DNA of 64,000 nt from Paenibacillus phyllosphaerae (GCF_014192105.1 NZ_JACHXK010000001.1:744001-808000), one strand, 5' to 3'. Shown: positions 53,632 to 62,593, numbered from the stretch's first letter. The notes: a model not told the origin generated them from the sequence alone. Program-made: numbers and translations.

Positions 53632-53659
53632 CAACGCGCACGATTAATCGTGCGCGTTG
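53632..53659. terminator. Perfect palindrome between convergent lysR and cohesin genes
   Basis: CAACGCGCACGATT / AATCGTGCGCGTTG is a perfect 28-bp palindrome between the two stop codons. The T run is short on both sides; it probably acts as a bidirectional terminator. Confidence 0.6.
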
Positions 53660-53673
53660 CCGCGTGTACTCGT

Positions 53674-54741
53674 TTATTGCTGCTGCGCTGCAAGGTAGTC
53701 CAGGCCAGAGATGATGACCGATACCGCTTCCGCGCGGCTGGCGTTGCTCATCGGCGTGAAGTTGTTGCCGCCGCTCCCTTTCACGATGCCGGCTTTAACG
53801 GCTGCCGCAACGGAAGGGCGTGCCCATGCCGCGATTTTGTCCGTATCCGCGAACGTCAGCTGCGCATTCGCATCCAGCTGCAGATCGAGCACGCGTACGA
53901 GGATCGCAGTCATCTCGGTCCGCGTAATGAGCTGGTTCGGGCGGAACGTCTTATCGGCATAGCCGGTTACGATGCCTGCCGCTGCCGCTTCCGCGATCGC
54001 CGTCTTCGCCCAGTTCGGCAGTTGTGCCGCGTCGGCGAATTCAGGCGTTACGCCGCTTGCGGACTCCAGCGAGAACGCGCGGGCGATCATCGCCGTGAAT
54101 TCAGCGCGGGTTACGTTATTTGTAGGACGGAACGTTCCATCCGTATAGCCGTTCACGATACCGAGCGTTGCTGCGCGTTCAATCGCGTTCTTCGCCCAGT
54201 GGCCGTCCAGGTCGGTGAAGGTAATCGGCTTCACTTCTTCGACTGCCGTAATTTTGATGTTCGCGGTCGCTTTGGCGGCGACGTCGGATGCTTTCAGGTC
54301 GCTCTTAACCAGTCTCACGTTGTCCAGCGTGACGAGCGCCTCGCCTGCTACCTTGCTCAAAGCCGTGAACGTAATCGTCGCCAGTTCAACCGTCCCGTTC
54401 ACGCCGGCGGTGTTGCCGATCTTCGTGTGCGCGAATACCAGCTTGCCGCCCGTCGTATCTTTCGGCGGAACCGAGAAGCCGGATAATGCGCTTACAGTTT
54501 TGACGTAGCTAAGTTGCTGCGCGTCGAACGTCAGCTTAAGCTCATAACCATACACATCCGCCAGATCGGAGCCGATGACTTTCACGTTCACCTGCTGCCC
54601 TTCCGAGGATGTCTCCGGACTTACCGATAACGTGAAAGTCGGTTCGGCCGCCATCGCCGTTAGTGGAACCATGGAGAACAACATAAGGAGTGCGATTCCG
54701 ATCAATACGATTTTGCTGCTTCTGCCTCTGCCTCTGAACAT
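53674..54741 (-). CDS. Secreted cohesin-domain protein with three SLH repeats
   Basis: About 355 residues. Signal peptide (LIGIALLMLFSMVPLTAMAA), then a cohesin-like domain of about 135 residues (TFTLSVSPETSSEGQQVNVKV, YGYELKLTFDAQQLSYV, VELATITFTALSKVAGEA), then three SLH modules (HWAKNAIERAATLGIVNGYT, WAKTAIAEAAAAGIVTGYA, WARPSVAAAVKAGIVKGSG). It would display a cohesin at the cell wall. The start is ATG 54741 or GTG 54750; the frame is open further upstream without a ribosome site. No dockerin protein was seen in the window. Confidence 0.9.
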   Translation of the reverse strand: MFRGRGRSSKIVLIGIALLMLFSMVPLTAMAAEPTFTLSVSPETSSEGQQVNVKVIGSDLADVYGYELKLTFDAQQLSYVKTVSALSGFSVPPKDTTGGKLVFAHTKIGNTAGVNGTVELATITFTALSKVAGEALVTLDNVRLVKSDLKASDVAAKATANIKITAVEEVKPITFTDLDGHWAKNAIERAATLGIVNGYTDGTFRPTNNVTRAEFTAMIARAFSLESASGVTPEFADAAQLPNWAKTAIAEAAAAGIVTGYADKTFRPNQLITRTEMTAILVRVLDLQLDANAQLTFADTDKIAAWARPSVAAAVKAGIVKGSGGNNFTPMSNASRAEAVSVIISGLDYLAAQQQ

Positions 54742-54992
54742 GTCTAGCACGACACCCTTTCGCCAGCTGATTTGATAACGCTCTGTGCGGATCCGGCCCA
54801 AGCTTGTCCATGCAAACGTCAGCGCCGCTTCAGCAATTCGGATCATGTTTTTATTATAGACGCACGTTACACATCGTATCAATAGCTAGATTTTCTAAAG
54901 TGTGTAAATTCGTGTGATTGGCTGTTTATCTACGTTTTCATCTGATAACATCCGACAATTAACGCGAATTTTCGATACAATTCGTAGTGAAC

Positions 54993-55020
54993 AAAAAAAA
55001 GAGTCCCTCAAAGAGACTCT
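54993..55020 (-). terminator. Terminator of the MFS drug transporter gene
   Basis: AGAGTC / GACTCT hairpin followed on the minus strand by TTTTTTTT. Confidence 0.8.
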
Positions 55021-55034
55021 CTTCTTCGTCTTGG

Positions 55035-56447
55035 TTACGCTCTCTGCTGCTCCTCTAGCGTGCCCTTAGTCCGGAGACGCCGTGCCGAGACCGCAAGCGC
55101 GGCCAAGCAAATCCCCGCCGCCGTCCAGAACACCGTATGCAGCGCAGCGAGCATGGCCGCATCCGCCTCGGCGCTCTCCGGAACTGCGCCGTAACGCCCG
55201 AGCACCGTCGTGTATAGCGAGACGGATATCGCGATCCCCATCACCATGCCCACGTTGCGCACCAGCGCATTCAAGCCGCCGGCCGTGCCAAGCTGCTGAC
55301 GCGGGACCGCGCTCATCACGCTCGCGTTGTTCGGGGATTGGAACAAACCGCCGCCCACGCCGAACAGCACCAGATGCAGCCCGATCAGCCAAGCGCTCTC
55401 ATCCGCGGTAAGCGTGTTAAGCAGCGCGAAGGCGAGCGCATTCATCGCAAGTCCTGCCGTCGTCAGCAGATTCGGTCCGATCCGATCGGACAGCCAGCCC
55501 GAGAGCGGCGCGATCACCGCCATCGTCAGCGGATAGATCATCATCGTATAGCCCGTCTGCTCCGGGGTGAAACCGAGCAGATTCTGCATATAAAAGGGCA
55601 TCATCACGTTCATGCAAAACAGCGAGACGAACGACAACATCGCCGTCACGTTGCCGATCGCGAACGTGCGGTTGCGGTATAGGCTGAAGTCCAGCATCGG
55701 GTGCTTCGTCCGTTTCTCCACCCGGTAGAACATCACCAGCAGCGCGATCGAGCCGAATCCGCCTGCCAGCGTTGCCGCCGACAGCCAGCCCAAATCCTGA
55801 CCGTTCGAGAGGATGAACAAGAACAGCACCATGCCCGCCATGAACAGTCCAGAGCCGGTATAATCGAATGGCTCCGTTCGCGGCTTCCGCTCCCCCTTCG
55901 GCAACAAGAACAAGCCGGCTATAAAGCCGATGATGCCGATCGGCACGTTAATCCAGAAGATCGACGGCCAGCCAAGCTGTCCGACCAGCACGCCGCCGAG
56001 CGCCGGACCCGATAAGGAACCCAGCGACACCGTCGTTCCGGTAATGCCCATGGCCCGCCCGCGTTCATTCGCCGGGAAAGCCTCCGCGACGATCGCCTGG
56101 CTGTTCGTCATCAGGCATGAAGCGCCGAGCGCCTGCAGCACGCGCGAGACGATCAGCATCGGCAGCGTCACGGACAACGCGCATAGCGCGGAGCCGAACA
56201 CGAACAAGAGGAAGCCGTAGTTGTAGACGCGGCTCCTGCCGAAAATATCCGAGATCTTGCCCATGATCGGCAGCGTCGCGCAGATCGTCAGCAGATAGGC
56301 GGTCAGCACCCATTGGACGACGTGGACCGGCGTATCCATCTGTTCCGAGATCGTCGGCAGCGCGACGTTGGCAATGCTGCCGTCAAGCGTCGCCATGAAC
56401 GTGCCGACCGAGACATTGGCCAAGATGAGCCAACGATTGCGAACCAT
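55035..56447 (-). CDS. MFS drug transporter, DHA2 family
   Basis: 470 residues, 12 to 14 membrane helices. DHA2 motifs: GSIANVALPTISEQMD, GKISDIFGRSRVY, LGSLSGPALGGVLVGQLGW and SGWLSDRIGPNLL. Probable proton-driven efflux of toxic compounds. Single gene with ATG 56447 (GGAGGGCTCTCCT before). A GGGGATT repeat tract lies about 85 bp upstream. No adjacent dedicated regulator. Confidence 0.92.
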   Translation of the reverse strand: MVRNRWLILANVSVGTFMATLDGSIANVALPTISEQMDTPVHVVQWVLTAYLLTICATLPIMGKISDIFGRSRVYNYGFLLFVFGSALCALSVTLPMLIVSRVLQALGASCLMTNSQAIVAEAFPANERGRAMGITGTTVSLGSLSGPALGGVLVGQLGWPSIFWINVPIGIIGFIAGLFLLPKGERKPRTEPFDYTGSGLFMAGMVLFLFILSNGQDLGWLSAATLAGGFGSIALLVMFYRVEKRTKHPMLDFSLYRNRTFAIGNVTAMLSFVSLFCMNVMMPFYMQNLLGFTPEQTGYTMMIYPLTMAVIAPLSGWLSDRIGPNLLTTAGLAMNALAFALLNTLTADESAWLIGLHLVLFGVGGGLFQSPNNASVMSAVPRQQLGTAGGLNALVRNVGMVMGIAISVSLYTTVLGRYGAVPESAEADAAMLAALHTVFWTAAGICLAALAVSARRLRTKGTLEEQQRA

Positions 56448-56530
56448 AGGAGAGCCCTCCTTTCCCCGCTTGAAATCCGAACTTCCTTAGGTTTTTATCA
56501 TACCACGATTGGAAGCCGCACCCTAACTTG

Positions 56531-56565
56531 CGGATTGGGGATTGGGGATTGGGGATTGGGGATTG
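56531..56565 (+). repeat. GGGGATT heptamer tract (four GGGG runs)
   Basis: Four GGGG runs (56537, 56544, 56551, 56558) separated by ATT, flanked by partial units. This is a textbook intramolecular G-quadruplex pattern on the plus strand. It lies upstream of the minus-strand MFS gene and past the ALDH terminator. Confidence 0.9.
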
Positions 56566-56601
56566 CAAGCTTATGCTGACGGAGGATTAATTGTCCATGC
56601 G

Positions 56602-56643
56602 AAAAAGCCACTCCCGGCGCATAACTGCTGCCGAAGAATGGCT
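56602..56643 (-). terminator. Terminator of the aldehyde dehydrogenase gene
   Basis: Minus-strand stem AGCCATTC..CGGC / GCCGGGAGTGGCT followed by TTTTTCGC, just after the ALDH stop. Confidence 0.7.
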
Positions 56644-56649
56644 GAACGG

Positions 56650-58074
56650 TTAATTGCGGTTGAAGATGACGAGCTTCAGCTCCGTCATATCCTCGATCGC
56701 GTATTTGATGCCTTCGCGGCCGATGCCGCTTTCTTTCACGCCGCCGTAAGGCATATGATCGACGCGGAAAGTCGGGATATCGTTGATCATCACGCCGCCG
56801 ACATGCAGTTGTTCGGCCGCATCCATCGCCGTCTTCAGATCGTTCGTATAGATGCCCGCTTGCAAGCCGAAGGAGGAATCATTGACGCGTTCAATCGCTT
56901 CTTCGATCGAATTCACCTTATTGATCAGCACCACCGGCGCAAAAACTTCCTTGCACGACACTTGCGCAGGAGACGGTACATTCAGCAGTACCGTTGGCTG
57001 CAGGACGCCGTTCTCCGCCGTTCCACCGCATGCAACCGAAGCGCCGAGGCTGCGCGCTTCCTCGATCCAATCGAGCGCGCGTGCCGCTTCACGATCCGCG
57101 ATGAGCGCCGAGACATCGGTATCGGCGTCCAACGGATCGCCCACTTTCAATGCCTGTACGGCGGCGACGAACTTCTCGACGAACGCCTCATACGCCTCTT
57201 CCATTACATAGATCCGCTGAAGCGAGATACATACCTGACCTTGGTTGGAAAATGCGCCTACGGCGCAGCGCGGCACGATCGTATCCAGGTCGGTGCCCCG
57301 ATCGATAATGACCGCAGCATTCGAGCCAAGCTCCAGCGTCACGCGCTTGAGGCCGGCCATCGCCCGGATGCTCGTACCGACGCCCGCGCTTCCGGTGAAG
57401 GTAATCATGCCGACGCGCGGATCGGTCACGATCTTCTCCCCGAGCAGCTTGCCATCGCCGGTGATGACGTTCAATGCTCCATCCGGCAGCCCCGCTTCCT
57501 TCAGCAGGTCCGCGATAAAGTAAGCGGACAGCGGCGTCTGCGGCGCGGGCTTCAGTACAATCGTATTGCCCGATGCTATGGCCGGGCCGAGCTTGTGCGC
57601 CACCAGATTCATCGGGAAGTTAAACGGCGTAATCGCGCCAACGACGCCGATCGGCTCGCGGACCGTATAGCCGAAGCGGCCTTCGCCGCCCGGCGCTGCG
57701 TCGAGCGGGATCGTCTCGCCGTGAATGCGTTTCGCTTCCTCCGCGGCGAATTGATAGGTCTGGATCGTGCGGTCGACTTCGCCATAGGCAGCCTTCAGCG
57801 GCTTGGCTGCTTCTCGCGCGATCAGTCTGGCCGCTTCTTCTCTGCGCTCGGTCAGCAGACGGGCCAGTTTCTCCAGGATAGCCGCCCGCTTATGGGCAGG
57901 CATCTTGCGCATAAGCGGCTTGGCTGCCGCAGCGGCTTCGATGGCCAGATTGGCTTCTTCCAGCCCGCCGTCGGCGATCTCGGCAATGGTTTCTTTGGAA
58001 TATGGCGCGATTAGCGGCGTGTAGCGCGTTGTTTCGACCTCGCGCCCGCCGATTAAAAGATTTTGTTTCTTCAT
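56650..58074 (-). CDS. NAD(P)-dependent aldehyde dehydrogenase
   Basis: 474 residues from ATG 58074 (GAAGGAAAGGG upstream). ALDH superfamily with GVVGAITPFNFPMNL, TFTGSAGVGTSIR, catalytic Glu in VTLELGSNA, catalytic Cys in FSNQGQVCISLQR and SFGLQAGIYTND. The pattern resembles the lactaldehyde/GAPN-like branch rather than betaine or retinal types; the substrate is not clear. A hairpin-dense stretch separates it from the TetR gene upstream on the same strand. Confidence 0.93.
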   Translation of the reverse strand: MKKQNLLIGGREVETTRYTPLIAPYSKETIAEIADGGLEEANLAIEAAAAAKPLMRKMPAHKRAAILEKLARLLTERREEAARLIAREAAKPLKAAYGEVDRTIQTYQFAAEEAKRIHGETIPLDAAPGGEGRFGYTVREPIGVVGAITPFNFPMNLVAHKLGPAIASGNTIVLKPAPQTPLSAYFIADLLKEAGLPDGALNVITGDGKLLGEKIVTDPRVGMITFTGSAGVGTSIRAMAGLKRVTLELGSNAAVIIDRGTDLDTIVPRCAVGAFSNQGQVCISLQRIYVMEEAYEAFVEKFVAAVQALKVGDPLDADTDVSALIADREAARALDWIEEARSLGASVACGGTAENGVLQPTVLLNVPSPAQVSCKEVFAPVVLINKVNSIEEAIERVNDSSFGLQAGIYTNDLKTAMDAAEQLHVGGVMINDIPTFRVDHMPYGGVKESGIGREGIKYAIEDMTELKLVIFNRN

Positions 58075-58107
58075 AATAAACGCCCTTTCCTTCCCTTTGA
58101 GGGAATA

Positions 58108-58497
58108 TTCGAGGGGACCCTCGAGCACCCATTTAGAACCCAGGGCTTACGCCCTCTAACCCCTTATTTAGCCTCGCCCCTTCCCCCTCCATCGGAAGGG
58201 AACCAGAGGGCAACCGCCCAAGCCTATGCTTCCGAAGTGAGTTTTCCATCCGGAAAACTCCGAGGACACCCGTAAGCGGCGTCGCTCGATACGCGGCCGT
58301 CTTCGTTGTGTCCTTTCGTGGATGGCCCGCTTTTGTCCTGCGAAATGATACTTGCATGGAACAAGTATCATATCGCTAGGACAAAGCTCTGACTTCGAGC
58401 TTCGTTCGCGGCTTTGGTGCCTTAGGGAGATGACTCGCTCGGTTTGAGCGTTGATGGTTCAGCGTTCTGACCCTCACTTGACGTCCCCTTTGGGGAC
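58108..58497. repeat. Hairpin-dense intergenic block, unassigned
   Basis: In the 475-bp gap between ALDH and TetR at least nine inverted repeats follow one another: TCGAGGG/CCCTCGA (58109-58124), AGGGC/GCCCT (58142-58155), CCCTTCC/GGAAGGG (58178-58200), GGGC/GCCC (58208-58219), GAGTTTTCC/GGAAAACTC (58239-58260), a long GTCCTGCGA..ATGATACTTG stem (58335-58382), AAGCTC/GAGCTT (58384-58402), CGCTC/GAGCG (58436-58450) and GTCCCC/GGGGAC (58483-58497). No convincing ORF. It could be a composite repeat element or a structured RNA. Confidence 0.6.
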
Positions 58498-58549
58498 ACG
58501 CTTTACGTTTCTTTTCGAGGAGACTCATAGCGGATCTGCGCTTGGCAGC

Positions 58550-59173
58550 TTACTTGGCCGCCACCATCGAACGCTGCAGGAAGTGGAATACCTCTCGCTG
58601 CGACTCTTCGCGGGTGATATCCTGGTCACGGCCGATGAAGAAGCGTTCCGCCGCGTTTTCTACCACGTTTACGATCATTTTACTCGTCCACTTGACGTTC
58701 AGCTGGCCAATAATTTCGTTATTCGCAATTGCCCTTTGCATCTCGTCCTCGAACCATTGATAATAGGGCTTGTAAATCGTTTCCCATATCTCCATCGAAT
58801 GGTCGATGGCGAGTCCCGAATAGACGAGTACGATCACGTCCTTGTACTCATCCGTAATGTTATAAATCTCCTCGATGAACGTCCGAAGAAATTCCATGAA
58901 GTCCGCGTGGTCCTTCGTCTTCTCCTTGATCTTCTCCATCGTGATGGAGATCAGGTTCTGCGCGATCGCCGGAATCAGCGCATTCTTGGAACGGAAGTAC
59001 AAATAGAACGTTCCTTGCGCGACACCCGCCTTCTTCACGATATCCGATATGGATGTGCTATATAGGCCTTTCTCGGAGATGATCTCGATAGCTGCCTGCA
59101 AGATCGCGTTATACTTGTCGTTTACCGTAGTTGCCGACAACGATTCAACCCCCAATGACTGAATATCATTCAT
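58550..59173 (-). CDS. TetR/AcrR-family transcriptional regulator
   Basis: 207 residues. The N-terminal helix-turn-helix (ILQAAIEIISEKGLYSTSIS, VAQGTFYLYFRSKNALIPAI) is typical; the remaining helical ligand-binding part (about 70-207) is not specific. AAGGAA sits very close to the ATG, so the start may be slightly different. It is 476 bp upstream of the ALDH gene on the same strand; whether it controls ALDH, itself or the YitT gene is unknown. Confidence 0.93.
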   Translation of the reverse strand: MNDIQSLGVESLSATTVNDKYNAILQAAIEIISEKGLYSTSISDIVKKAGVAQGTFYLYFRSKNALIPAIAQNLISITMEKIKEKTKDHADFMEFLRTFIEEIYNITDEYKDVIVLVYSGLAIDHSMEIWETIYKPYYQWFEDEMQRAIANNEIIGQLNVKWTSKMIVNVVENAAERFFIGRDQDITREESQREVFHFLQRSMVAAK

Positions 59174-59252
59174 TTCCTTTTCTTGTGTCTTACTATAGCT
59201 CAGCCTTGTTTTGCGTGCAACCCTCTTTGGGGGTGATGGTTAGGAACTAAAG

Positions 59253-60089
59253 TCAACCCGGCTGGTTATTAAAGCCTTTGCCGACCACCTCATGGACATC
59301 GTTAAATATGACGAAAGCGCTCGGATCCGCTTCCATCACGATCGTCTTCAGTCGGCCGATCTCCCGATGGCTCACGACGCAGTAGACGATTTCCTTCGGC
59401 TCGCTCGTATACGCGCCTTTGCCGTTAAGGAAGGTAACCCCTCGCTTCATCTGCTCGAGCACCTTCGCGGCGATGACCTCCGGCTGGCTCGAGATAATGG
59501 TCGCCGCCTTCGCCGAATAAGAACCTTCCTGCACGAAGTCGATCAGGCGCGCGCCGACGGTAATGGCAATGAACGTGTACATCGCACGATGCAAATCGAG
59601 GTAGACCAGCGAGACGACGATAATAACGGCGTCCGTCAGGAACAACGTTTTGCCCAAACTCCAGCCGAGATATTGCTTGCACAGCATCGCGACGACATCC
59701 ATGCCGTCGGTCATGCCGCCATAGCGGAACACGATGCCAAGGCCGATGCCGACGAACGCCCCCGCATACAGCGATGCGAGCAACGGATCGCCGAGCGGCT
59801 TGGTCGCAAACTCGAACATATACAGGAAGACCGACAGCGATACTGCGCCGATCATCGCATAGATGAAGGAGACGCGCCCCATCACCTTCCAGCCGAGGAG
59901 CAAGAGCGGGATGTTGATCAGGATGCTCGTCAAGCCCGGGTTCCAGCCGAGCACATAGTTCAGAATTAGGGAGACGCCCATAATGCCGCCCTCGGCCAAC
60001 CCATTGGCGATGTTGAAATAATTGACGCCGAAACCCATGATTGCCGATCCTAGAATGATAGCCAATACATTCGTAACTTTGATTCTCAT
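59253..60089 (-). CDS. YitT-family membrane protein (DUF161-DUF2179)
   Basis: 278 residues: five to six membrane helices (about 1-175) with GVNYFNIANGLAEGGIMG and FRYGGMTDGMDVVAMLC, then a C-terminal cytoplasmic DUF2179-like domain (GVTFLNGKGAYTSEPKEIVY, ADPSAFVIFNDVHEVVGKGF). YitT proteins are widespread in Firmicutes and of uncertain function. Start ATG follows GGAGAGAGAG. Only a weak ACCC/GGGT hairpin (about 59221-59236) lies between its stop and the TetR gene. Confidence 0.92.
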   Translation of the reverse strand: MRIKVTNVLAIILGSAIMGFGVNYFNIANGLAEGGIMGVSLILNYVLGWNPGLTSILINIPLLLLGWKVMGRVSFIYAMIGAVSLSVFLYMFEFATKPLGDPLLASLYAGAFVGIGLGIVFRYGGMTDGMDVVAMLCKQYLGWSLGKTLFLTDAVIIVVSLVYLDLHRAMYTFIAITVGARLIDFVQEGSYSAKAATIISSQPEVIAAKVLEQMKRGVTFLNGKGAYTSEPKEIVYCVVSHREIGRLKTIVMEADPSAFVIFNDVHEVVGKGFNNQPG

Positions 60090-60352
60090 TTTCTCTCTCT
60101 CCTTACAGCTCGCATTGGTTGTAGTTTGCTAATGCAAGGCCACATTCACTCCATCCGCAAGCTGTCTAACGTAAATTTCGATCGGGTTGATTTTTTTTTG
60201 CGCTTAAAAGCATGTTAAACCTATCATAAACGCTTTATGAATGAATGTTATTCATTTTCCGTGATTGGCTCTTGTTGTGCGAATTGCCTGCTTACGAGCG
60301 AGTATGGTGTGCTCAATACCGAACGACTATCCCTTTCCCCCTTGCGTAAAAA
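60090..60352. other. Intergenic region upstream of the YitT gene
   Basis: No supported gene. It contains a nine-T run near 60191-60199 and the palindrome AATGAAT-GTT-ATTCATT (60240-60256), which looks like a regulator-binding site. A minus-strand TATGAT near 60224 could be a -10, but I cannot fix the -35. Confidence 0.4.
60240..60256. promoter_or_regulatory. 17-bp palindrome, candidate operator
   Basis: AATGAAT GTT ATTCATT is a perfect 7-bp inverted repeat with a 3-bp centre, about 150 bp upstream of the YitT start. Size and symmetry are compatible with TetR-family operators; the TetR gene is immediately downstream of YitT. Confidence 0.45.
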
Positions 60353-60387
60353 AGAAATGCCCCGAGCCATAAGCATCAGGGCATTCC
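60353..60387 (-). terminator. Terminator of the molybdopterin oxidoreductase gene
   Basis: GGAATGCCC / GGGCATTTC pairing on the minus strand followed by TTTTTT, just past the stop codon. Confidence 0.75.
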
Positions 60388-60404
60388 ATTATCGACAAGC
60401 TATG

Positions 60405-62444
60405 CTAGCCGCACTTCTCCACCTGGACGCGGCCGGAGAAGAAGGTGGCGCCGCCGCCCATATCGGCGACGCGCGCCGGGGTGAGCGCGTTCAGCGTGTC
60501 GCCGCCTACCGAGGCGTCCGCCCACAGCCCTTGGCTGAGCACGACGCCCGGTTGCACGTCGGTGCCGACCGCTGCCGTTAGCTCGCACGAACCGCGCCCG
60601 TTCCAGACGCGGATCCGGTCGCCGGTCGCAATGCCAAGGCCTGCTGCATCGGCTTCGTTCATGTGCAGCTTCGGCGCTTTCTCGAGCTTCACATGCTTGT
60701 CATTATGCGAGAACGTCGAGTTCAGAAAGTTGTGATTCGGCGCCGGGATGTACTGGAACGGCAGATCCCCGTCTTCCACAAGCGGCGTGTACGTCGGCAA
60801 CGGCGGATAACCTCTGCGTTCCATCGTTTTGGAGTACAACTCGATCTTGCCGCTAGGCGTAGGCAGCTTGCTCGACATGAGCGGCTTCACTTGGCCGCGG
60901 ACGAACTGATGCTCCACCAGCGATTCGTACGTGATGCCTTCCAGCACCGGATTGCTCGAGGCATCAAGCGATTGGCGGATGAGCTCCTCATCGGAATCGA
61001 ACAGCGCAGGTTCGGTGAAGCCCATCGCATGAGCGAGCAGGCGGAATACATCCGTGTTCGACTTGCTTTCTCCGTACGGTTGAATGACCGGCTGCTGGAT
61101 CTGAATATAATGATGCCAGTAAGAAGCGTAGAAGTCGGTATTCTCATACGAAGAGGTCGCCGGCAGTACGATGTCCGCATATTTGGCCGTCTCGGTCATG
61201 AACAACTCGTGGACGACGGTGAACAGGTCCTCGCGCTGCAAGCCTTCGCGAACCTTATTCGCATCAGGCGCTACGACCGCCGGGTTGGAGTTGTACACGT
61301 ACATCGAACGGATCGGCGGATCCAGCTCGGTGAGCGCCTGGCCGATCAAGTTCATGTTCACGCGGCGCGTCTTCACCTTCAGCAAATCCGGGCGCTGCAG
61401 CTTCGCCGCATTATGCTCCAGATAGCCGCCGTTTCCTTTGATCGCGCCGCCGCCTTGGTGCATCCACGCGCCAGTGAGCGCAGGCAAGCACGCAATCGTC
61501 CGGATGCACATGCCGCCGTTATCGTGATGCTGCGGTCCGTTGCCGATCCGGATGAACGACTGCTTCGTCTCGCCATAGAGACGCGCCAGCTTGTAGATAT
61601 CCTCGACCGGCACGCCGGTGATTGAGGAGACAAGCTGCGGCGGGTAGGCTTTGACATGCTCGCGAAGCTCTTCCGCGCCGACCGTATAGTCACGAAGGAA
61701 CGCTTCGTCGACCATGCCTTCGTCGAATAGAATATGCATCAGGCCAAGCGCCAGCGCCGTATCCGTGCCCGGCTGAATCGGAATGAACCAATCCGCCCAG
61801 CGGCCCGTCTGATTCTTATGCACATCGATAACGATGATCTGGGCTCCGTTCTTGCGGGCTTTCTCCGCGATCATGACTTGGTGCATATTCGTGCTTGCCG
61901 CATTAATGCCCCACATCACGATCAGCTTGGAATGAACCGTATCCTCAGGGTCGATACCGAAGCTGCCGCCCATCGTATAGCCGTAGCCTTCCGATCCCGC
62001 AGCCGAGCAAATCGTATATTGAAGGCGCGTCGCGCCAAGATGATGAAAGAATCTGCGGTCGAGCCCTTCCGTGCCAAGCATCCCCATATTCCCGTAGAAG
62101 GAATACGGCATAATCGAATCCGCGCCTTCATCGGCGATCAGCCGCTTCCACTTCGACGTGATCGTCTCGACGGCTTCCTCCCAGCTAATTCGTTCGAAGA
62201 GCCCTTCGCCCTTCCGGCCGATCCGCTTCATCGGATACTCCAGCCGTTTCGGGTCATACAGCCGCTCGGCCATATTCCGAACCTTGTTGCATATCTTGCC
62301 TTGCGTTACCGGGTGCGAAGGATCCCCTTCCACCTTAACGATTCTTCCCGCTTCTTTATGAATGAGCAGCCCGCATTGGTCCGGGCAATCGAGTGAGCAG
62401 ACCGATGGGAATACCCCAGTCTGTTCATCCACAAATCGTGTCAT
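60405..62444 (-). CDS. YoaE-like molybdopterin oxidoreductase with [4Fe-4S] domain
   Basis: 679 residues from ATG 62444 (AGGAAAG upstream). The N-terminal cluster motif C-x3-C-x3-C (VCSLDCPDQCGLL) with a fourth Cys in GKICNKV binds [4Fe-4S]. The DMSO-reductase-family Mo-bisMGD core follows (ISWEEAVETI, YTICSAAGSEGYGYTMG, VMWGINAASTN, SFIRIGNGPQHHDNGG, VLPATSSYENTDFY) and a C-terminal MopB-type barrel. No Tat signal, so it is cytoplasmic. It resembles Bacillus YoaE; the physiological substrate is unknown. No electron-transfer subunit is adjacent. Confidence 0.92.
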   Translation of the reverse strand: MTRFVDEQTGVFPSVCSLDCPDQCGLLIHKEAGRIVKVEGDPSHPVTQGKICNKVRNMAERLYDPKRLEYPMKRIGRKGEGLFERISWEEAVETITSKWKRLIADEGADSIMPYSFYGNMGMLGTEGLDRRFFHHLGATRLQYTICSAAGSEGYGYTMGGSFGIDPEDTVHSKLIVMWGINAASTNMHQVMIAEKARKNGAQIIVIDVHKNQTGRWADWFIPIQPGTDTALALGLMHILFDEGMVDEAFLRDYTVGAEELREHVKAYPPQLVSSITGVPVEDIYKLARLYGETKQSFIRIGNGPQHHDNGGMCIRTIACLPALTGAWMHQGGGAIKGNGGYLEHNAAKLQRPDLLKVKTRRVNMNLIGQALTELDPPIRSMYVYNSNPAVVAPDANKVREGLQREDLFTVVHELFMTETAKYADIVLPATSSYENTDFYASYWHHYIQIQQPVIQPYGESKSNTDVFRLLAHAMGFTEPALFDSDEELIRQSLDASSNPVLEGITYESLVEHQFVRGQVKPLMSSKLPTPSGKIELYSKTMERRGYPPLPTYTPLVEDGDLPFQYIPAPNHNFLNSTFSHNDKHVKLEKAPKLHMNEADAAGLGIATGDRIRVWNGRGSCELTAAVGTDVQPGVVLSQGLWADASVGGDTLNALTPARVADMGGGATFFSGRVQVEKCG

Positions 62445-62593
62445 GGGCCGTCTTTCCTTTCTGCTCGTAACTAATGAAAAATGCCGTGATGCTATCATAC
62501 CACGACAGCGCAAGCGTGGGTGATCCCTCCTGTGAAACTCGCATTAATTTTCATCCCTGCGATGAAAGCTCATAATTACCCTTCGTCGATATG

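Noticed and set aside
58063-58371. Small ORFs on both strands in the hairpin-dense block
   Set aside because: They are short, Pro/Arg-rich, overlap each other, and are explained by repeated GC-rich hairpins rather than coding.
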